Positions 50,035 through 59,005 of a stretch of 64,000 bases of DNA are shown here, in pieces. Every line of letters starts with the position of its first letter. The stretch's first letter is position 1. This stretch comes from Streptomyces xanthii (lineage in GTDB: Bacteria; Actinomycetota; Actinomycetes; Streptomycetales; Streptomycetaceae): positions 5,022,001 to 5,086,000 of the forward strand of contig NZ_CP061281.1 in assembly GCF_014621695.1 (NCBI RefSeq). Reading direction: 5' to 3'. The translations under genes were made by a program, and so were the position numbers. The notes under the pieces are model-generated. The model did no database searches and had not been told where the DNA came from. It worked only from the letters and a program-made list of their open reading frames with translations.

Positions 50035-50142
50035 GGACGGGATTCCCCCAGAGCGTGCGGTGTCGGGACCGGACGCGTCCATGCTCGGACCGGCGCCGCG
50101 CGGGAGCATGAGCAGGCGTACTCAGCCTCCGTACGGGACGAC

Positions 50143-50568
50143 CTACTTGAGTCGGCGCCACGCGTGGTCGAGGGCCGTGCGCAGCTGGTCGGCCTGGGTC
50201 GTGGTCAGCCCCTCCGTCATGCGGTCCTCCACGCCGCGGACCGCCTCCGCGTACGCGGACAGGAGCTCCCGGCCCGCCGGGGTCAGGGTGATGAGGAGCT
50301 CGCGGCGGTTGGCCGGATTGGGGTGCCGGGCCACGTAACCGCGTCCCTCCAGCGTGCGGACCATGTCGGCCATCGACTGGGCGGTGACGAAGGAGTCCCG
50401 GGCCAGTTGCGCCGCGGTCAGGCCGTCGTGGACCTCCAGGACGGTGAGCGCCGTGTACTGCAGGGCCGTGACACCGGCCGGCTTCAGGACCTCCTCCAGG
50501 CGGGCCCGCACGACGAGTTCGGCCCGTTTGACGAGGTAGAGCAGGGACGGGGACGGCTGCTCGGGCAT
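50143..50568 (-). CDS. MarR-family regulator of the acyl-CoA cassette
   Basis: A 141-residue MarR protein: LVKRAELVVRARLEEVLKPA dimer helix, recognition region LARDSFVTAQSMADMVRTLEGRGY, and wing NPANRRELLITLT. ATG 50568 has GGAGGT six bases upstream. It is divergent from the SDR-amidohydrolase-ligase-MaoC operon, and two identical 11-base palindromes, CAGGAATCCTG, lie between. By analogy with MarR proteins next to CoA ligases (for example CouR-like regulators), the inducer is likely the CoA thioester made by the ligase. Confidence 0.9.
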   Translation of the reverse strand: MPEQPSPSLLYLVKRAELVVRARLEEVLKPAGVTALQYTALTVLEVHDGLTAAQLARDSFVTAQSMADMVRTLEGRGYVARHPNPANRRELLITLTPAGRELLSAYAEAVRGVEDRMTEGLTTTQADQLRTALDHAWRRLK

Positions 50569-50640
50569 GGCACCTCCGGATCGCTGCTGCCTGGTGCCGG
50601 GCCGCCGCTCCGGGTGGTCCGACGCGTCGACCCTACCCCA

Positions 50641-50692
50641 TTGACAGGAATCCTGATGATCGTGAGACTGAACCGCATCGCCAGGAATCCTG
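50641..50692. promoter_or_regulatory. SDR operon promoter with two MarR operators
   Basis: The perfect palindrome CAGGA-A-TCCTG occurs at 50645-50655 and 50682-50692. A consensus -35, TTGACA (50641-50646), overlaps the first copy, and GAGACT (50664-50669) follows at 17 bases as a -10 on the plus strand. The second copy lies just downstream. Repressor binding would therefore block the promoter on both sides. Confidence 0.8.
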
Positions 50693-50700
50693 TCGATGGC

Positions 50701-50750
50701 GAGATCGATCGCCGAGATCGATTGCCTGCCGAGATCAAGGCGAGATCGAT
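50701..50750. repeat. GAGATCGAT direct repeats in the SDR leader
   Basis: GAGATCGAT occurs at 50701-50709, 50714-50722 and 50742-50750, with a partial copy GAGATCAA at 50731-50738. They lie in the untranslated leader between the MarR operators and the SDR start, and they contain the ATCGAT palindrome. They may be sites for a second regulator or a slipped-strand duplication. Confidence 0.6.
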
Positions 50751-50786
50751 GCCGGCACGGAGAAGCACGGAGAAGAGGGATCACGC

Positions 50787-51701
50787 ATGGAACTGAGCGG
50801 CAAGGTCGCCGTCGTCACGGGCAGCGGACGCGGGCTGGGGCTCGCCTACGCCCGTGCGCTCGGCGCCGCAGGAGCGTCCGTCGTGGTGAACGACGTCGAT
50901 GAGCAGGCCGTCGCCGACGCGGTGAGCGCCGTCCAGGCCGCCGGGGGCAAGGCCGTCGGCGTCACCGCGGCCGTCGGGTCCACGGAGGCCGCCGAGGCGC
51001 TGATCGCCGCCGCGGTCGAGCACTTCGGGCGGCTCGACGTGCTGGTCACCAACGCCGGCATCCTGCGCGACAAGGTGCTCTGGAAGATGAGCGACGACGA
51101 CTTCGACGACGTGGTCCGCGTCCATCTGCGCGGCACGTTCACCTGCGCCCGCGCCGCCGCCGTGCGGATGCGCGAACAGGGCGAGGGCGGCCGGATCGTC
51201 CTGGTCGGCTCGCCCGCGGGCCAGCGCGGCAACTTCGGCCAGACCAACTACGCGGCGGCCAAGGCCGGGATCGTCGCCATGGCCCGCACCTGGGCCATGG
51301 AACTGGCCCGCGCGGACATCACGGTGAACGCCGTGATCCCCGTGGCCGCCACCGAGATGACCCGGACGATCCCGGCGTTCGCCCCGGCCATCGAGGAGGC
51401 CGAGCGCACCGGCGAGCCGCTGCCCCGCTGGATGCGCCGGGGCGAGGGCCTCGGCACCGTCGACGACGTCACCGGCCTCGTCACCTACCTCGCCTCCGAC
51501 GCCTCCGCCGGTGTCACCGGCCAGGCCATCGGCCTCGGCGGCGACCGCCTCGCGCTCTGGGCCCACCCGAAGGAGAAGGCGCACGCCTTCCAGGACGGCG
51601 GCTGGAGCGCCGACGACATCGCCGCCTCCTGGGCCGCCGGAGTCGGCGCCGAACCCGAGACCTTCGGCATCCCCGCCCCGCGCCCGCCGGCCGGTGCCTG
51701 A
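50787..51701 (+). CDS. Short-chain dehydrogenase/reductase
   Basis: A 304-residue SDR. The NAD(P) motif is VVTGSGRGLGLAYA (about 9-22), NAG is at about 90, and the catalytic Ser and YxxxK are in VLVGSPAGQRGNFGQTNYAAAKAG (about 137-159). A C-terminal extension of about 45 residues (HPKEKAHAFQDGGWSADDIA) resembles that of 3-hydroxyacyl-CoA dehydrogenase type SDRs. It probably does the second oxidation of a beta-oxidation-like route whose hydratase is the MaoC protein at the end of the operon. GAGAAGAGGGA precedes the ATG. Confidence 0.9.
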   Translation: MELSGKVAVVTGSGRGLGLAYARALGAAGASVVVNDVDEQAVADAVSAVQAAGGKAVGVTAAVGSTEAAEALIAAAVEHFGRLDVLVTNAGILRDKVLWKMSDDDFDDVVRVHLRGTFTCARAAAVRMREQGEGGRIVLVGSPAGQRGNFGQTNYAAAKAGIVAMARTWAMELARADITVNAVIPVAATEMTRTIPAFAPAIEEAERTGEPLPRWMRRGEGLGTVDDVTGLVTYLASDASAGVTGQAIGLGGDRLALWAHPKEKAHAFQDGGWSADDIAASWAAGVGAEPETFGIPAPRPPAGA

Positions 51702-51702
51702 C

Positions 51703-52593
51703 ATGGCGCCCGCCCTCCGCCTCGACCCGGCCCGGCTGACCGCCATCGACGTGCACACGCACGCCGAGGTGTCCCGGACCGGCCACCCCTCGCTCAGCCC
51801 CGAGCTGATGGCCGCCTCGGAGAAGTACTTCGCCGCGCACGGCCACCGGATGCCGACCATCGCGGAGACCGCCGAGCACTACCGGCAGCGGAACATGGCG
51901 GCCGTCGTCTTCACCGTCGACGCCGAGCACGCCCTGGGCCACCCGCCCATCCCGAACGAGGAGATCGCCGAGGACTGCGCCGAACACGCCGACGTCCTCG
52001 TCCCGTTCGCCTCCCTGGACCCCTGGCGGGGCCGGGCGGCGGTGCGGCAGGCGCGGCGGCTCGTCGAGGAGTACGGGGTGCGGGGGTTCAAGTTCCACCC
52101 CAGCCTCCAGGGCTTCTCGCCCGACGACCGGCTCGCCTACCCGCTCTACGAGGCCATCGAGGAGCTGGGCGTCCCCGCCCTCTTCCACACCGGCCAGACC
52201 GGGATCGGCGCGGGCGTCCCGGGCGGCGGCGGCATCCGGCTCAAGCACTCCAACCCGATGCTTGTGGACGACGTCGCCGCCGACTTCCCCGGACTGCGGA
52301 TCATCCTGGCGCACCCCTCGTTCCCCTGGCAGGACGAGGCCCTGGCGGTCGCCACGCACAAGCCGAACGTGTACATCGACCTGTCCGGCTGGTCCCCGAA
52401 GTACTTCCCGCCGCAGCTCGTCCGGTACGCCAACACCCTGCTCAAGAAGAAGGTGCTGTTCGGGTCCGACCACCCGGTCATCACCGCGGACCGGTGGCTC
52501 GCCGACTTCGCCGAGCTCGACATCAAGCCCGAGGTCAGGCCGATGATCCTCAAGGAGAACGCCCTGCGCGTCCTCGGCCTCGACCAGGCCTGA
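51703..52593 (+). CDS. Amidohydrolase-2 family protein (decarboxylase/hydratase type)
   Basis: A 296-residue metal-dependent TIM barrel of the amidohydrolase 2 family, whose members include ACMSD, gamma-resorcylate decarboxylase and 4-oxalomesaconate hydratase. Metal ligands: DVHTH (about 16-20), FKFHPSLQGF (about 127), FHTGQTG (about 163), AHPSFPW and the Asp in FGSDHPV (about 260). The usual chemistry is C-C bond cleavage or hydration of aromatic-derived acids, not amide hydrolysis. It starts one base after the SDR stop, so it is in the same operon. It is the odd member of an otherwise beta-oxidation-like set. Confidence 0.88.
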   Translation: MAPALRLDPARLTAIDVHTHAEVSRTGHPSLSPELMAASEKYFAAHGHRMPTIAETAEHYRQRNMAAVVFTVDAEHALGHPPIPNEEIAEDCAEHADVLVPFASLDPWRGRAAVRQARRLVEEYGVRGFKFHPSLQGFSPDDRLAYPLYEAIEELGVPALFHTGQTGIGAGVPGGGGIRLKHSNPMLVDDVAADFPGLRIILAHPSFPWQDEALAVATHKPNVYIDLSGWSPKYFPPQLVRYANTLLKKKVLFGSDHPVITADRWLADFAELDIKPEVRPMILKENALRVLGLDQA

Positions 52594-52629
52594 CCCCATC
52601 CACCAGCAGTCCGAAAGGCAGGGCCCGTC

Positions 52630-54129
52630 ATGCGAGACCACGGCATCGGTTCCTGGACCGCCCGCCGCGCCCGCAAGACACCGGAGCGCACCGCGGTCGT
52701 CTTCGGCGACCGCGCGACCAGCTACGCCGAGCTCCACGACCGCACCACCCGCCTCGCGCTGCTCCTGCGCGGCCTGGGCATCCGCCCGGGGGACCGGGTC
52801 GCCTACCTGGGCCCGAACCACCCGGCCTTCCTGGAGGCCCTGTTCGCCACCGCCCGGCTCGGCGCGCTCTTCGTCCCGCTCAACACCCGCCTCGCCGCGC
52901 CCGAGCTGACGCACTGCCTCGACGACTGCGGGGCCGAAGTCCTGGTCCACACCGGTGACTTCGCGGAGTTCGCCGCCGCGTGCGGCGTGCCCCGGACCGT
53001 CGCCGTCGGCCCGGACCTGGAGGGGGAGCTCGCGGGGATCACCGTCGAACCGCTCGACATGCCGGTGACCCTCGACGACGCCGCCCTCATCATGTACACC
53101 TCCGGCACGACCGGCCGGGCCAAGGGAGCCGTACTGACCCACGGCAACCTGACCTGGAACTGTGTGAACGCCCTGGTCGACGGCGACTTCGCCGGGGCCG
53201 ACATCGCGCTGCTCTCCGCCCCGCTGTTCCACACCGGGGCCCTCAACATGACGTGTCTGCCGACCCTCCTCAAGGGCGGCACCCTCGTCCTGGAGGAGAC
53301 CTTCGCCCCGGACCGCACCCTCGATCTGGTCGAGCGGCACCGGGTCACCGTGATGTTCGGCGTCCCCGCGATGTTCCAACAGGTCGCCGCCGCACCGCGG
53401 TTCACCGGAGCCGACCTGTCCTCGCTGCGCATGCTGCTGTGCGGCGGCGCCCCGGTGCCGGTGGCCCTGATCCGCGCGTACCAGGAGCGGGGCGTCGAGT
53501 TCCTCCAGGGCTACGGCATGACCGAGGCCGCGCCCGGGGTGTGCATGCTCGACGCCGAGCACGCCGTGGAGAAGGCCGGCAGCGCGGGCGTGGCGCACTT
53601 CTTCAGCGACGTCCGCCTCGTCGACCCGTCCGGCGCCGACGCCGCGTACGGCGAACTCCTCGTCGAGGGCCCGAACGTGATGAAGGGGTACTGGAACCGG
53701 CCCGAGGCCACCGCGGCCGTACTGGGGGCGGGCTGGTTCCACAGCGGTGACATCGCCCGCACCGACGAGGACGGGTACGTCACCCTCGTCGACCGCGCCA
53801 AGGACATGATCATCTCCGGTGGGGAGAACATCTACCCGGCCGAGATCGAGAACGTCCTGCACGACCATCCCGCCGTCGCCGACTGCGCGGTCATCGGCGT
53901 ACGGGACAGCCGATGGGGCGAGGTGCCCCGCGCCGTCGTCGTCCGCGCGCCCGGTGCCGGGGCGAGCGCCGCCGACATCCTCGCGTCCCTGGACGGCCGG
54001 CTCGCCCGCTACAAGATCCCGAAGTCCCTCGTCTTCGCCGACGCCCTGCCGCGCAGCGGCGCCGGGAAGCTGCTCAAGCCCCGTATCCGCGAACTCTTCG
54101 GCGCGACGCCCGTCACCGAGGACAACTGA
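52630..54129 (+). CDS. Acyl-CoA / aryl-CoA ligase (AMP-binding)
   Basis: A 499-residue AMP-forming CoA ligase. Motifs in order: YTSGTTGRAKGA (about 156-167), FLQGYGMTEAAPG (about 290-302), GWFHSGDIARTDEDGY (about 370-385), and RSGAGKLLKP (with the catalytic Lys, about 480). Length and motifs fit medium-chain fatty acid, cyclohexane carboxylate or aryl acid ligases. As the entry enzyme it makes the CoA thioester that the MaoC and SDR proteins would then process, and which may bind the MarR regulator. Confidence 0.92.
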   Translation: MRDHGIGSWTARRARKTPERTAVVFGDRATSYAELHDRTTRLALLLRGLGIRPGDRVAYLGPNHPAFLEALFATARLGALFVPLNTRLAAPELTHCLDDCGAEVLVHTGDFAEFAAACGVPRTVAVGPDLEGELAGITVEPLDMPVTLDDAALIMYTSGTTGRAKGAVLTHGNLTWNCVNALVDGDFAGADIALLSAPLFHTGALNMTCLPTLLKGGTLVLEETFAPDRTLDLVERHRVTVMFGVPAMFQQVAAAPRFTGADLSSLRMLLCGGAPVPVALIRAYQERGVEFLQGYGMTEAAPGVCMLDAEHAVEKAGSAGVAHFFSDVRLVDPSGADAAYGELLVEGPNVMKGYWNRPEATAAVLGAGWFHSGDIARTDEDGYVTLVDRAKDMIISGGENIYPAEIENVLHDHPAVADCAVIGVRDSRWGEVPRAVVVRAPGAGASAADILASLDGRLARYKIPKSLVFADALPRSGAGKLLKPRIRELFGATPVTEDN

Positions 54130-54142
54130 CAGGAGCACCACC

Positions 54143-54607
54143 ATGACCGCCCTGCGCACCGCCACCGGCCTCGACGAGATCAAGGCGCTGGCCGGCGCCG
54201 ACCTGGGCCGCACCGACTGGCTGGAGATCGCCCAGGACCGGGTGAACACCTTCGCCGACGCCACCGGCGACCACCAGTGGATCCACACCGACCCGGAGCG
54301 CGCCGCGAGCGGCCCCTTCGGCGGCCCGATCGCCCACGGCTACCTCACCCTCTCCCTGATCATCCCGCTGTTCGGCCGGCTGCTCGCCGTCGAGGGCACC
54401 TCGATGAGCATCAACTACGGCCTGGACAAGGTCCGTTTCCCCAGCCCGGTGAAGGTCGGCGCCAGGATCCGCCTGCACGGCGCGGTCGAGTCCGTCGAGG
54501 AGGTCCGGGGCAACGGGGTCGAGACGCGGCTCGCGTTCACCGTCGAGATCGAGGGCTCCGACAAGCCGGCCTGCGTGGCCCAGGCCATCTACCGCCACTA
54601 CGCCTAG
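54143..54607 (+). CDS. MaoC-like (R)-specific enoyl-CoA hydratase
   Basis: A 154-residue single hot-dog protein. The hydratase-2 motif is in TFADATGDHQWIHTDPERA (about 35-53), with the catalytic Asp and His, and FGGPIAHGYLTLSL follows. It hydrates a trans-2-enoyl-CoA to the 3R-hydroxyacyl-CoA, the form the SDR could oxidise. Several Streptomyces MaoC proteins of this size are known. AGGAG precedes the ATG by eight bases; the gene is the last of the operon. Confidence 0.9.
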   Translation: MTALRTATGLDEIKALAGADLGRTDWLEIAQDRVNTFADATGDHQWIHTDPERAASGPFGGPIAHGYLTLSLIIPLFGRLLAVEGTSMSINYGLDKVRFPSPVKVGARIRLHGAVESVEEVRGNGVETRLAFTVEIEGSDKPACVAQAIYRHYA

Positions 54608-54652
54608 ACGGGACCCCGCACGGTTGTCAGCGCCGCCCGCTACCGTCGACGC

Positions 54653-56911
54653 ATGTCCAACCAAGCGTCGGCGGCGCGCACCCTGGCGGTGCTGGAAGGC
54701 GTCCTCGAGCGGATCACCTTCGCCAGCGAGGAGACCGGGTACACCGTCGCGCGCGTGGACACCGGCCGGGGCGGCGGCGATCTGCTGACCGTCGTCGGCG
54801 CGCTGCTCGGCGCGCAGGCCGGGGAGTCGCTGCGGATGGAGGGCCGCTGGGGCTCGCACCCCCAGTACGGCAAGCAGTTCCATGTGGAGAACTACACGAC
54901 GATCCTGCCCGCCACCATCCAGGGCATCCGCCGCTACCTGGGCTCGGGCCTGGTCAAGGGCATCGGTCCGGTCTTCGCCGACCGGATCACCCAGCACTTC
55001 GGTCTCGACACCCTCGACATCATCGAGCAGGACCCCAAGCGGCTGATCGAGGTGCCGGGTCTCGGACCCAAGCGCACCAAGAAGATCGCCGACGCCTGGG
55101 AGGAGCAGAAGGCCATCAAGGAAGTGATGGTCTTCCTCCAGTCGGTCGAGGTCTCCACATCGATCGCCGTGCGGATCTACAAGAAGTACGGCGACGCCTC
55201 GATCGGCGTCGTGAAGAACCAGCCGTACCGGCTCGCCTCAGACGTCTGGGGCATCGGCTTCCTCACCGCCGACCGCATCGCCCAGGCCGTCGGCATCCCG
55301 CACGACAGCCCCGAGCGCGTCAAGGCGGGACTCCAGTACGCGCTGTCGCAGTCCACGGACCAGGGGCACTGCTTCCTGCCCGAGGAGCGGCTGATCACCG
55401 ACGCGGTGAAGCTGCTCCAGGTCGACACCGGCCTCGTCATCGAGTGCCTCGCCGCGCTCGCCGAGCCCGACGAGGAGAGCGGAGAGGAGCCCGGCGTCGT
55501 CCGGGAGCGGGTGCCGGGCGAGGACGGGCAGCCGGTCACGGCCGTCTACCTCGTCCCGTTCCACCGCGCCGAGCTGTCGCTGTCCGCCCAGATCCAGCGC
55601 CTGCTGCGGACCGGCGAGGACCGGATGCCCGCGTTCCGGGACGTGGTCTGGGACAAGGCGCTGGCCTGGCTCGCGCAGCGGACCGGGGCCACGCTCGCGC
55701 CCGAGCAGGAGGAGGCGGTGCGGCTCGCCCTGACCCAGAAGGTCGCCGTGCTGACCGGCGGCCCCGGCTGCGGCAAGTCGTTCACCGTACGGTCCGTGGT
55801 GGAGCTGGCCCGCGCCAAGAAGGCCAAGGTGCTGCTCGCCGCCCCGACCGGACGCGCCGCGAAGCGCCTCGCCGAGCTGACCGGCGCCGAGGCCTCCACC
55901 GTCCACCGGCTCCTGGAGCTGAAGCCCGGCGGCGACGCCGCGTACGACAAGGACCGGCCGCTAGACGCGGACCTGGTCGTCGTCGACGAGGCCTCCATGC
56001 TCGACCTGCTGCTGGCGAACAAGCTGGTGAAGGCCGTCCCGCCCGGCGCCCATCTGCTGTTCGTGGGGGACGTGGACCAGCTGCCGAGCGTCGGTGCGGG
56101 CGAGGTGCTGCGCGATCTGCTCGCCGAGGGCGGCCCGGTGCCCGCCGTCCGGCTGACGCAGGTGTTCCGCCAGGCGCAGGAATCCGGCGTGGTCATGAAC
56201 GCCCACCGGATCAACGCGGGCACGCCCCCGCTCACCCAGGGCCTGAAGGACTTCTTCCTCTTCGTCGAGGAGGACACCGAGGAGGCGGGCCGGCTCACCG
56301 TGGACGTGGCCGCGCGGCGCATCCCCGCCAAGTTCGGCCTCGACCCGCGCCGCGACGTGCAGGTCCTCGCGCCCATGCACCGGGGCCCGGCCGGCGCGGG
56401 CACGCTGAACGGACTGCTCCAGCAGGCGATCACCCCGGGCCGCCCCGAGCTCCCCGAGAAGCGCTTCGGCGGCCGCGTCTTCCGCGTGGGCGACAAGGTC
56501 ACCCAGATCAGGAACAACTACGAGAAGGGGGCGAACGGCGTGTTCAACGGCACGGTCGGCGTCGTCACCTCGCTCGACGCGGACGAGCAGCGCCTCACCG
56601 TCCTGACCGACGAGGACGAGGAGGTCCCCTACGACTTCGACGAACTCGACGAACTCGCGCACGCCTACGCCGTGACGATCCACCGTTCGCAGGGAAGTGA
56701 GTATCCGTGTGTGGTGATTCCGGTCACGACCGGGGCATGGATGATGCTCCAGAGGAATCTTCTCTACACAGCGGTGACCCGCGCGAAGAGACTGGTCGTG
56801 CTCGTCGGCTCACGCAAGGCCCTCGGGCAGGCGGTACGTACGGTTTCTGCCGGAAAGCGGTACACAGCGCTCGATTTCCGGCTCTCCGGCGGGAACCTTC
56901 AAAGAGTTTGA
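54653..56911 (+). CDS. recD2: RecD2-type ATP-dependent DNA helicase
   Basis: A 752-residue superfamily 1B helicase of the RecD2 type. The N-terminal part has the tandem helix-hairpin-helix region (GLVKGIGPVFADRI, EVPGLGPKRTKKIADAW). Helicase motifs: Walker A TGGPGCGKSFT (about 369), DEASM (about 447), FVGDVDQLPSVGAGEVLRDL (about 468), QVFRQ and YAVTIHRSQGSEYP (about 680). It unwinds DNA 5' to 3' in repair and works without RecBC. No ribosome site is visible at ATG 54653; the gene may be leaderless, with TACCGT six bases upstream. Its stop codon lies in a 14-base palindrome. Confidence 0.93.
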   Translation: MSNQASAARTLAVLEGVLERITFASEETGYTVARVDTGRGGGDLLTVVGALLGAQAGESLRMEGRWGSHPQYGKQFHVENYTTILPATIQGIRRYLGSGLVKGIGPVFADRITQHFGLDTLDIIEQDPKRLIEVPGLGPKRTKKIADAWEEQKAIKEVMVFLQSVEVSTSIAVRIYKKYGDASIGVVKNQPYRLASDVWGIGFLTADRIAQAVGIPHDSPERVKAGLQYALSQSTDQGHCFLPEERLITDAVKLLQVDTGLVIECLAALAEPDEESGEEPGVVRERVPGEDGQPVTAVYLVPFHRAELSLSAQIQRLLRTGEDRMPAFRDVVWDKALAWLAQRTGATLAPEQEEAVRLALTQKVAVLTGGPGCGKSFTVRSVVELARAKKAKVLLAAPTGRAAKRLAELTGAEASTVHRLLELKPGGDAAYDKDRPLDADLVVVDEASMLDLLLANKLVKAVPPGAHLLFVGDVDQLPSVGAGEVLRDLLAEGGPVPAVRLTQVFRQAQESGVVMNAHRINAGTPPLTQGLKDFFLFVEEDTEEAGRLTVDVAARRIPAKFGLDPRRDVQVLAPMHRGPAGAGTLNGLLQQAITPGRPELPEKRFGGRVFRVGDKVTQIRNNYEKGANGVFNGTVGVVTSLDADEQRLTVLTDEDEEVPYDFDELDELAHAYAVTIHRSQGSEYPCVVIPVTTGAWMMLQRNLLYTAVTRAKRLVVLVGSRKALGQAVRTVSAGKRYTALDFRLSGGNLQRV

Positions 56912-56920
56912 TCGATCAAA
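56907..56920. promoter_or_regulatory. TTTGATCGATCAAA palindrome at the recD2 stop
   Basis: A perfect 14-base palindrome, A+T-rich, which includes the TGA of recD2 and lies about 190 bases before citA. It looks like a regulator site for the citA promoter rather than a terminator. The cognate protein is unknown. Confidence 0.45.
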
Positions 56921-56938
56921 TTCGTCGGGAAGGTCACA

Positions 56939-56968
56939 GCCCCCTTCCGGAACCAGGGCGAAGGGGGC
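56939..56968. terminator. Hairpin between recD2 and citA
   Basis: GCCCCCTTC (56939-56947) and GAAGGGGGC (56960-56968) form a perfect 9-bp stem with a 12-base loop, 28 bases past recD2. It probably ends the recD2 transcript. Confidence 0.65.
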
Positions 56969-57108
56969 AGGATGAGAAGGTTGGTGGCACCCAGTGCCGC
57001 CATTAGGCCCAATGGTCGACCCCGAGTGCACTCTGGTGGGCCAAGTGGGGGATGGTAGAGGCAGTCAGGGCACCTCGAAGAAGAGGCACTACGTCGGTGA
57101 GGGATGAC

Positions 57109-58398
57109 GTGAGCGACAACTCTGTAGTACTGCGGTACGGCGATGGCGAGTACACCTACCCGGTGATCGACAGCACCGTCGGCGACAAGGGCTTCGACAT
57201 CGGGAAGCTCCGGGCCCAGACAGGACTGGTGACCCTCGACAGCGGATACGGCAACACGGCCGCCTATAAATCCGCGATCACCTACCTGGACGGCGAGCAG
57301 GGCATCCTGCGCTACCGCGGCTACCCGATCGAGCAGCTGGCCGAGCGTTCCACCTTCCTCGAGGTGGCGTACCTGCTGATCAACGGCGAGCTTCCGACCG
57401 TCGACGAGCTCGCGACCTTCAAGAGCGAGATCACGCAGCACACCCTGCTGCACGAGGACGTCAAGAACTTCTACAAGGGCTTCCCGCGCGACGCCCACCC
57501 GATGGCCATGCTGTCGTCCGTGGTGTCCGCGCTGTCCACGTTCTACCAGGACAGCCACAACCCCTTCGACGAGAAGCAGCGCCACCTCTCGACGGTCCGC
57601 CTGCTCGCCAAGCTTCCGACGATCGCGGCCTACGCGTACAAGAAGTCCGTCGGTCACCCGTTCGTCTACCCGCGCAACGACCTGGGCTACGTCGAGAACT
57701 TCCTGCGCATGACGTTCTCCGTGCCCGCGCAGGAGTACGACCTCGACCCGGTCGTCGTCTCGGCGCTGGACAAGCTGCTGATCCTGCACGCGGACCACGA
57801 GCAGAACTGCTCGACGTCCACCGTGCGTCTGGTCGGCTCGTCGCAGGCCAACATGTTCGCGTCGATCTCCGCGGGCATCTCCGCCCTGTGGGGTCCGCTG
57901 CACGGTGGCGCCAACCAGTCGGTCCTGGAGATGCTCGAGGGCATCCAGGCCAACGGCGGCGACGTCGACTCCTTCATCCGCAAGGTGAAGAACAAGGAAG
58001 AGGGCGTCCGCCTGATGGGCTTCGGCCACCGGGTGTACAAGTCCTTCGACCCGCGCGCCAAGATCATCAAGGCCGCGGCCCACGACGTGCTGTCCGCGCT
58101 CGGCAAGTCCGACGAGCTGCTCGACATCGCGCTCAAGCTGGAGGAGCACGCGCTCTCCGACGACTACTTCGTCTCGCGCAACCTCTACCCGAACGTGGAC
58201 TTCTACACGGGTCTGATCTACCGGGCCATGGGCTTCCCGACCGAGATGTTCACGGTCCTGTTCGCCCTCGGCCGGCTGCCGGGCTGGATCGCCCAGTGGC
58301 ACGAGATGATCAAGGAGCCGGGTTCGCGCATCGGCCGTCCGCGCCAGATCTACACCGGCGTGGTCGAGCGGGACTTCATCCCCGTCGAGGAGCGCTGA
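57109..58398 (+). CDS. citA: Citrate synthase
   Basis: A 429-residue type II citrate synthase, which joins acetyl-CoA and oxaloacetate in the TCA cycle. The catalytic residues are in WGPLHGGANQSVLEML (His), MGFGHRVYKSFDPRAK (His) and NVDFYTGLIYRAMGF (Asp). The GTG at 57109 (MSDNSVVLRYGDGEYTY) gives the same length and N-terminus as I remember for S. coelicolor CitA; longer frames from 57052 would add 19 unusual residues. GGTGAGGGA lies six bases upstream. The 197-base gap upstream holds a terminator and a GAGTGCACTC palindrome (57024-57033). Confidence 0.96.
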   Translation: MSDNSVVLRYGDGEYTYPVIDSTVGDKGFDIGKLRAQTGLVTLDSGYGNTAAYKSAITYLDGEQGILRYRGYPIEQLAERSTFLEVAYLLINGELPTVDELATFKSEITQHTLLHEDVKNFYKGFPRDAHPMAMLSSVVSALSTFYQDSHNPFDEKQRHLSTVRLLAKLPTIAAYAYKKSVGHPFVYPRNDLGYVENFLRMTFSVPAQEYDLDPVVVSALDKLLILHADHEQNCSTSTVRLVGSSQANMFASISAGISALWGPLHGGANQSVLEMLEGIQANGGDVDSFIRKVKNKEEGVRLMGFGHRVYKSFDPRAKIIKAAAHDVLSALGKSDELLDIALKLEEHALSDDYFVSRNLYPNVDFYTGLIYRAMGFPTEMFTVLFALGRLPGWIAQWHEMIKEPGSRIGRPRQIYTGVVERDFIPVEER

Positions 58399-58566
58399 GT
58401 CGCTCCGCTTCCAGAGGCCGGTTCGTCTCGCCGTAGGGCGTGGCGGCCGGCCTTCGGCGTTCCGTTCGTCGTGGCTGGTCGCGCCCCGCGACGGAGTCGC
58501 CGATCGGAACGGCCCCGCGCCCCTTACGGGGCGCTCTCGCACCGGCCTCCGGTGAGGCGGGCAGCA

Positions 58567-58617
58567 GAAAGCGCCCCGCTGTCGGTCCCCCCACGGGCCG
58601 GCAGTCGGGGCGCTTTC
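58567..58617. terminator. citA terminator
   Basis: GAAAGCGCCCCG (58567-58578) pairs perfectly with CGGGGCGCTTTC (58606-58617), extended inward by near-complementary CTGTCGG/CGGCAGT. It lies 170 bases after citA. The stretch before it (58440-58560) carries a degenerate copy of the TCGTGGCTGGTCGCGC repeat. Confidence 0.7.
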
Positions 58618-59005
58618 CATGTCCCGGTGCGGATTCCCCCCACGGGATCCGGCCGGGCGTCCAGGTGTCCGCGTCGGCTGCCGGGAACACGCACGCACGG
58701 GTGGGCCGCTCAAGCTCCCCGGTGCGCGTGCCCCGGCCAACGCAGTCGGGTTCGTCCCCCAAGACAAACCCGCTCGATACGGAAACGCCCCCCAAGACGT
58801 TTCTGCATCGCCTCCTTAGACTCACGAGACCTGCAAAGGGTTACGTTGGGATCGATGTGATCTACGTCTCTTGCATTTGTCCCGTGCGTTCACAAGGGAC
58901 CCGATTTGCGAACCCGAGCCCCAGTGTGAGGGTGCTGCAATTGTGCCGTGTGGATTGTGTGCAGGTCCAGACTGTGTGGGACAGAACTGACGGATCGGTC
59001 CCCGG
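58618..59005. other. Gene-free region between citA terminator and copA
   Basis: No gene is convincing. The part 58800-58990 is unusually A+T-rich (GGGTTACGTTGGGATC, TGTGATCTACGTCTCTTGC, then several TGTG words) and contains GTCCC...GGGAC as a weak stem at about 58880-58900. It may hold a promoter or a small RNA, but I cannot support either. Confidence 0.4.
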
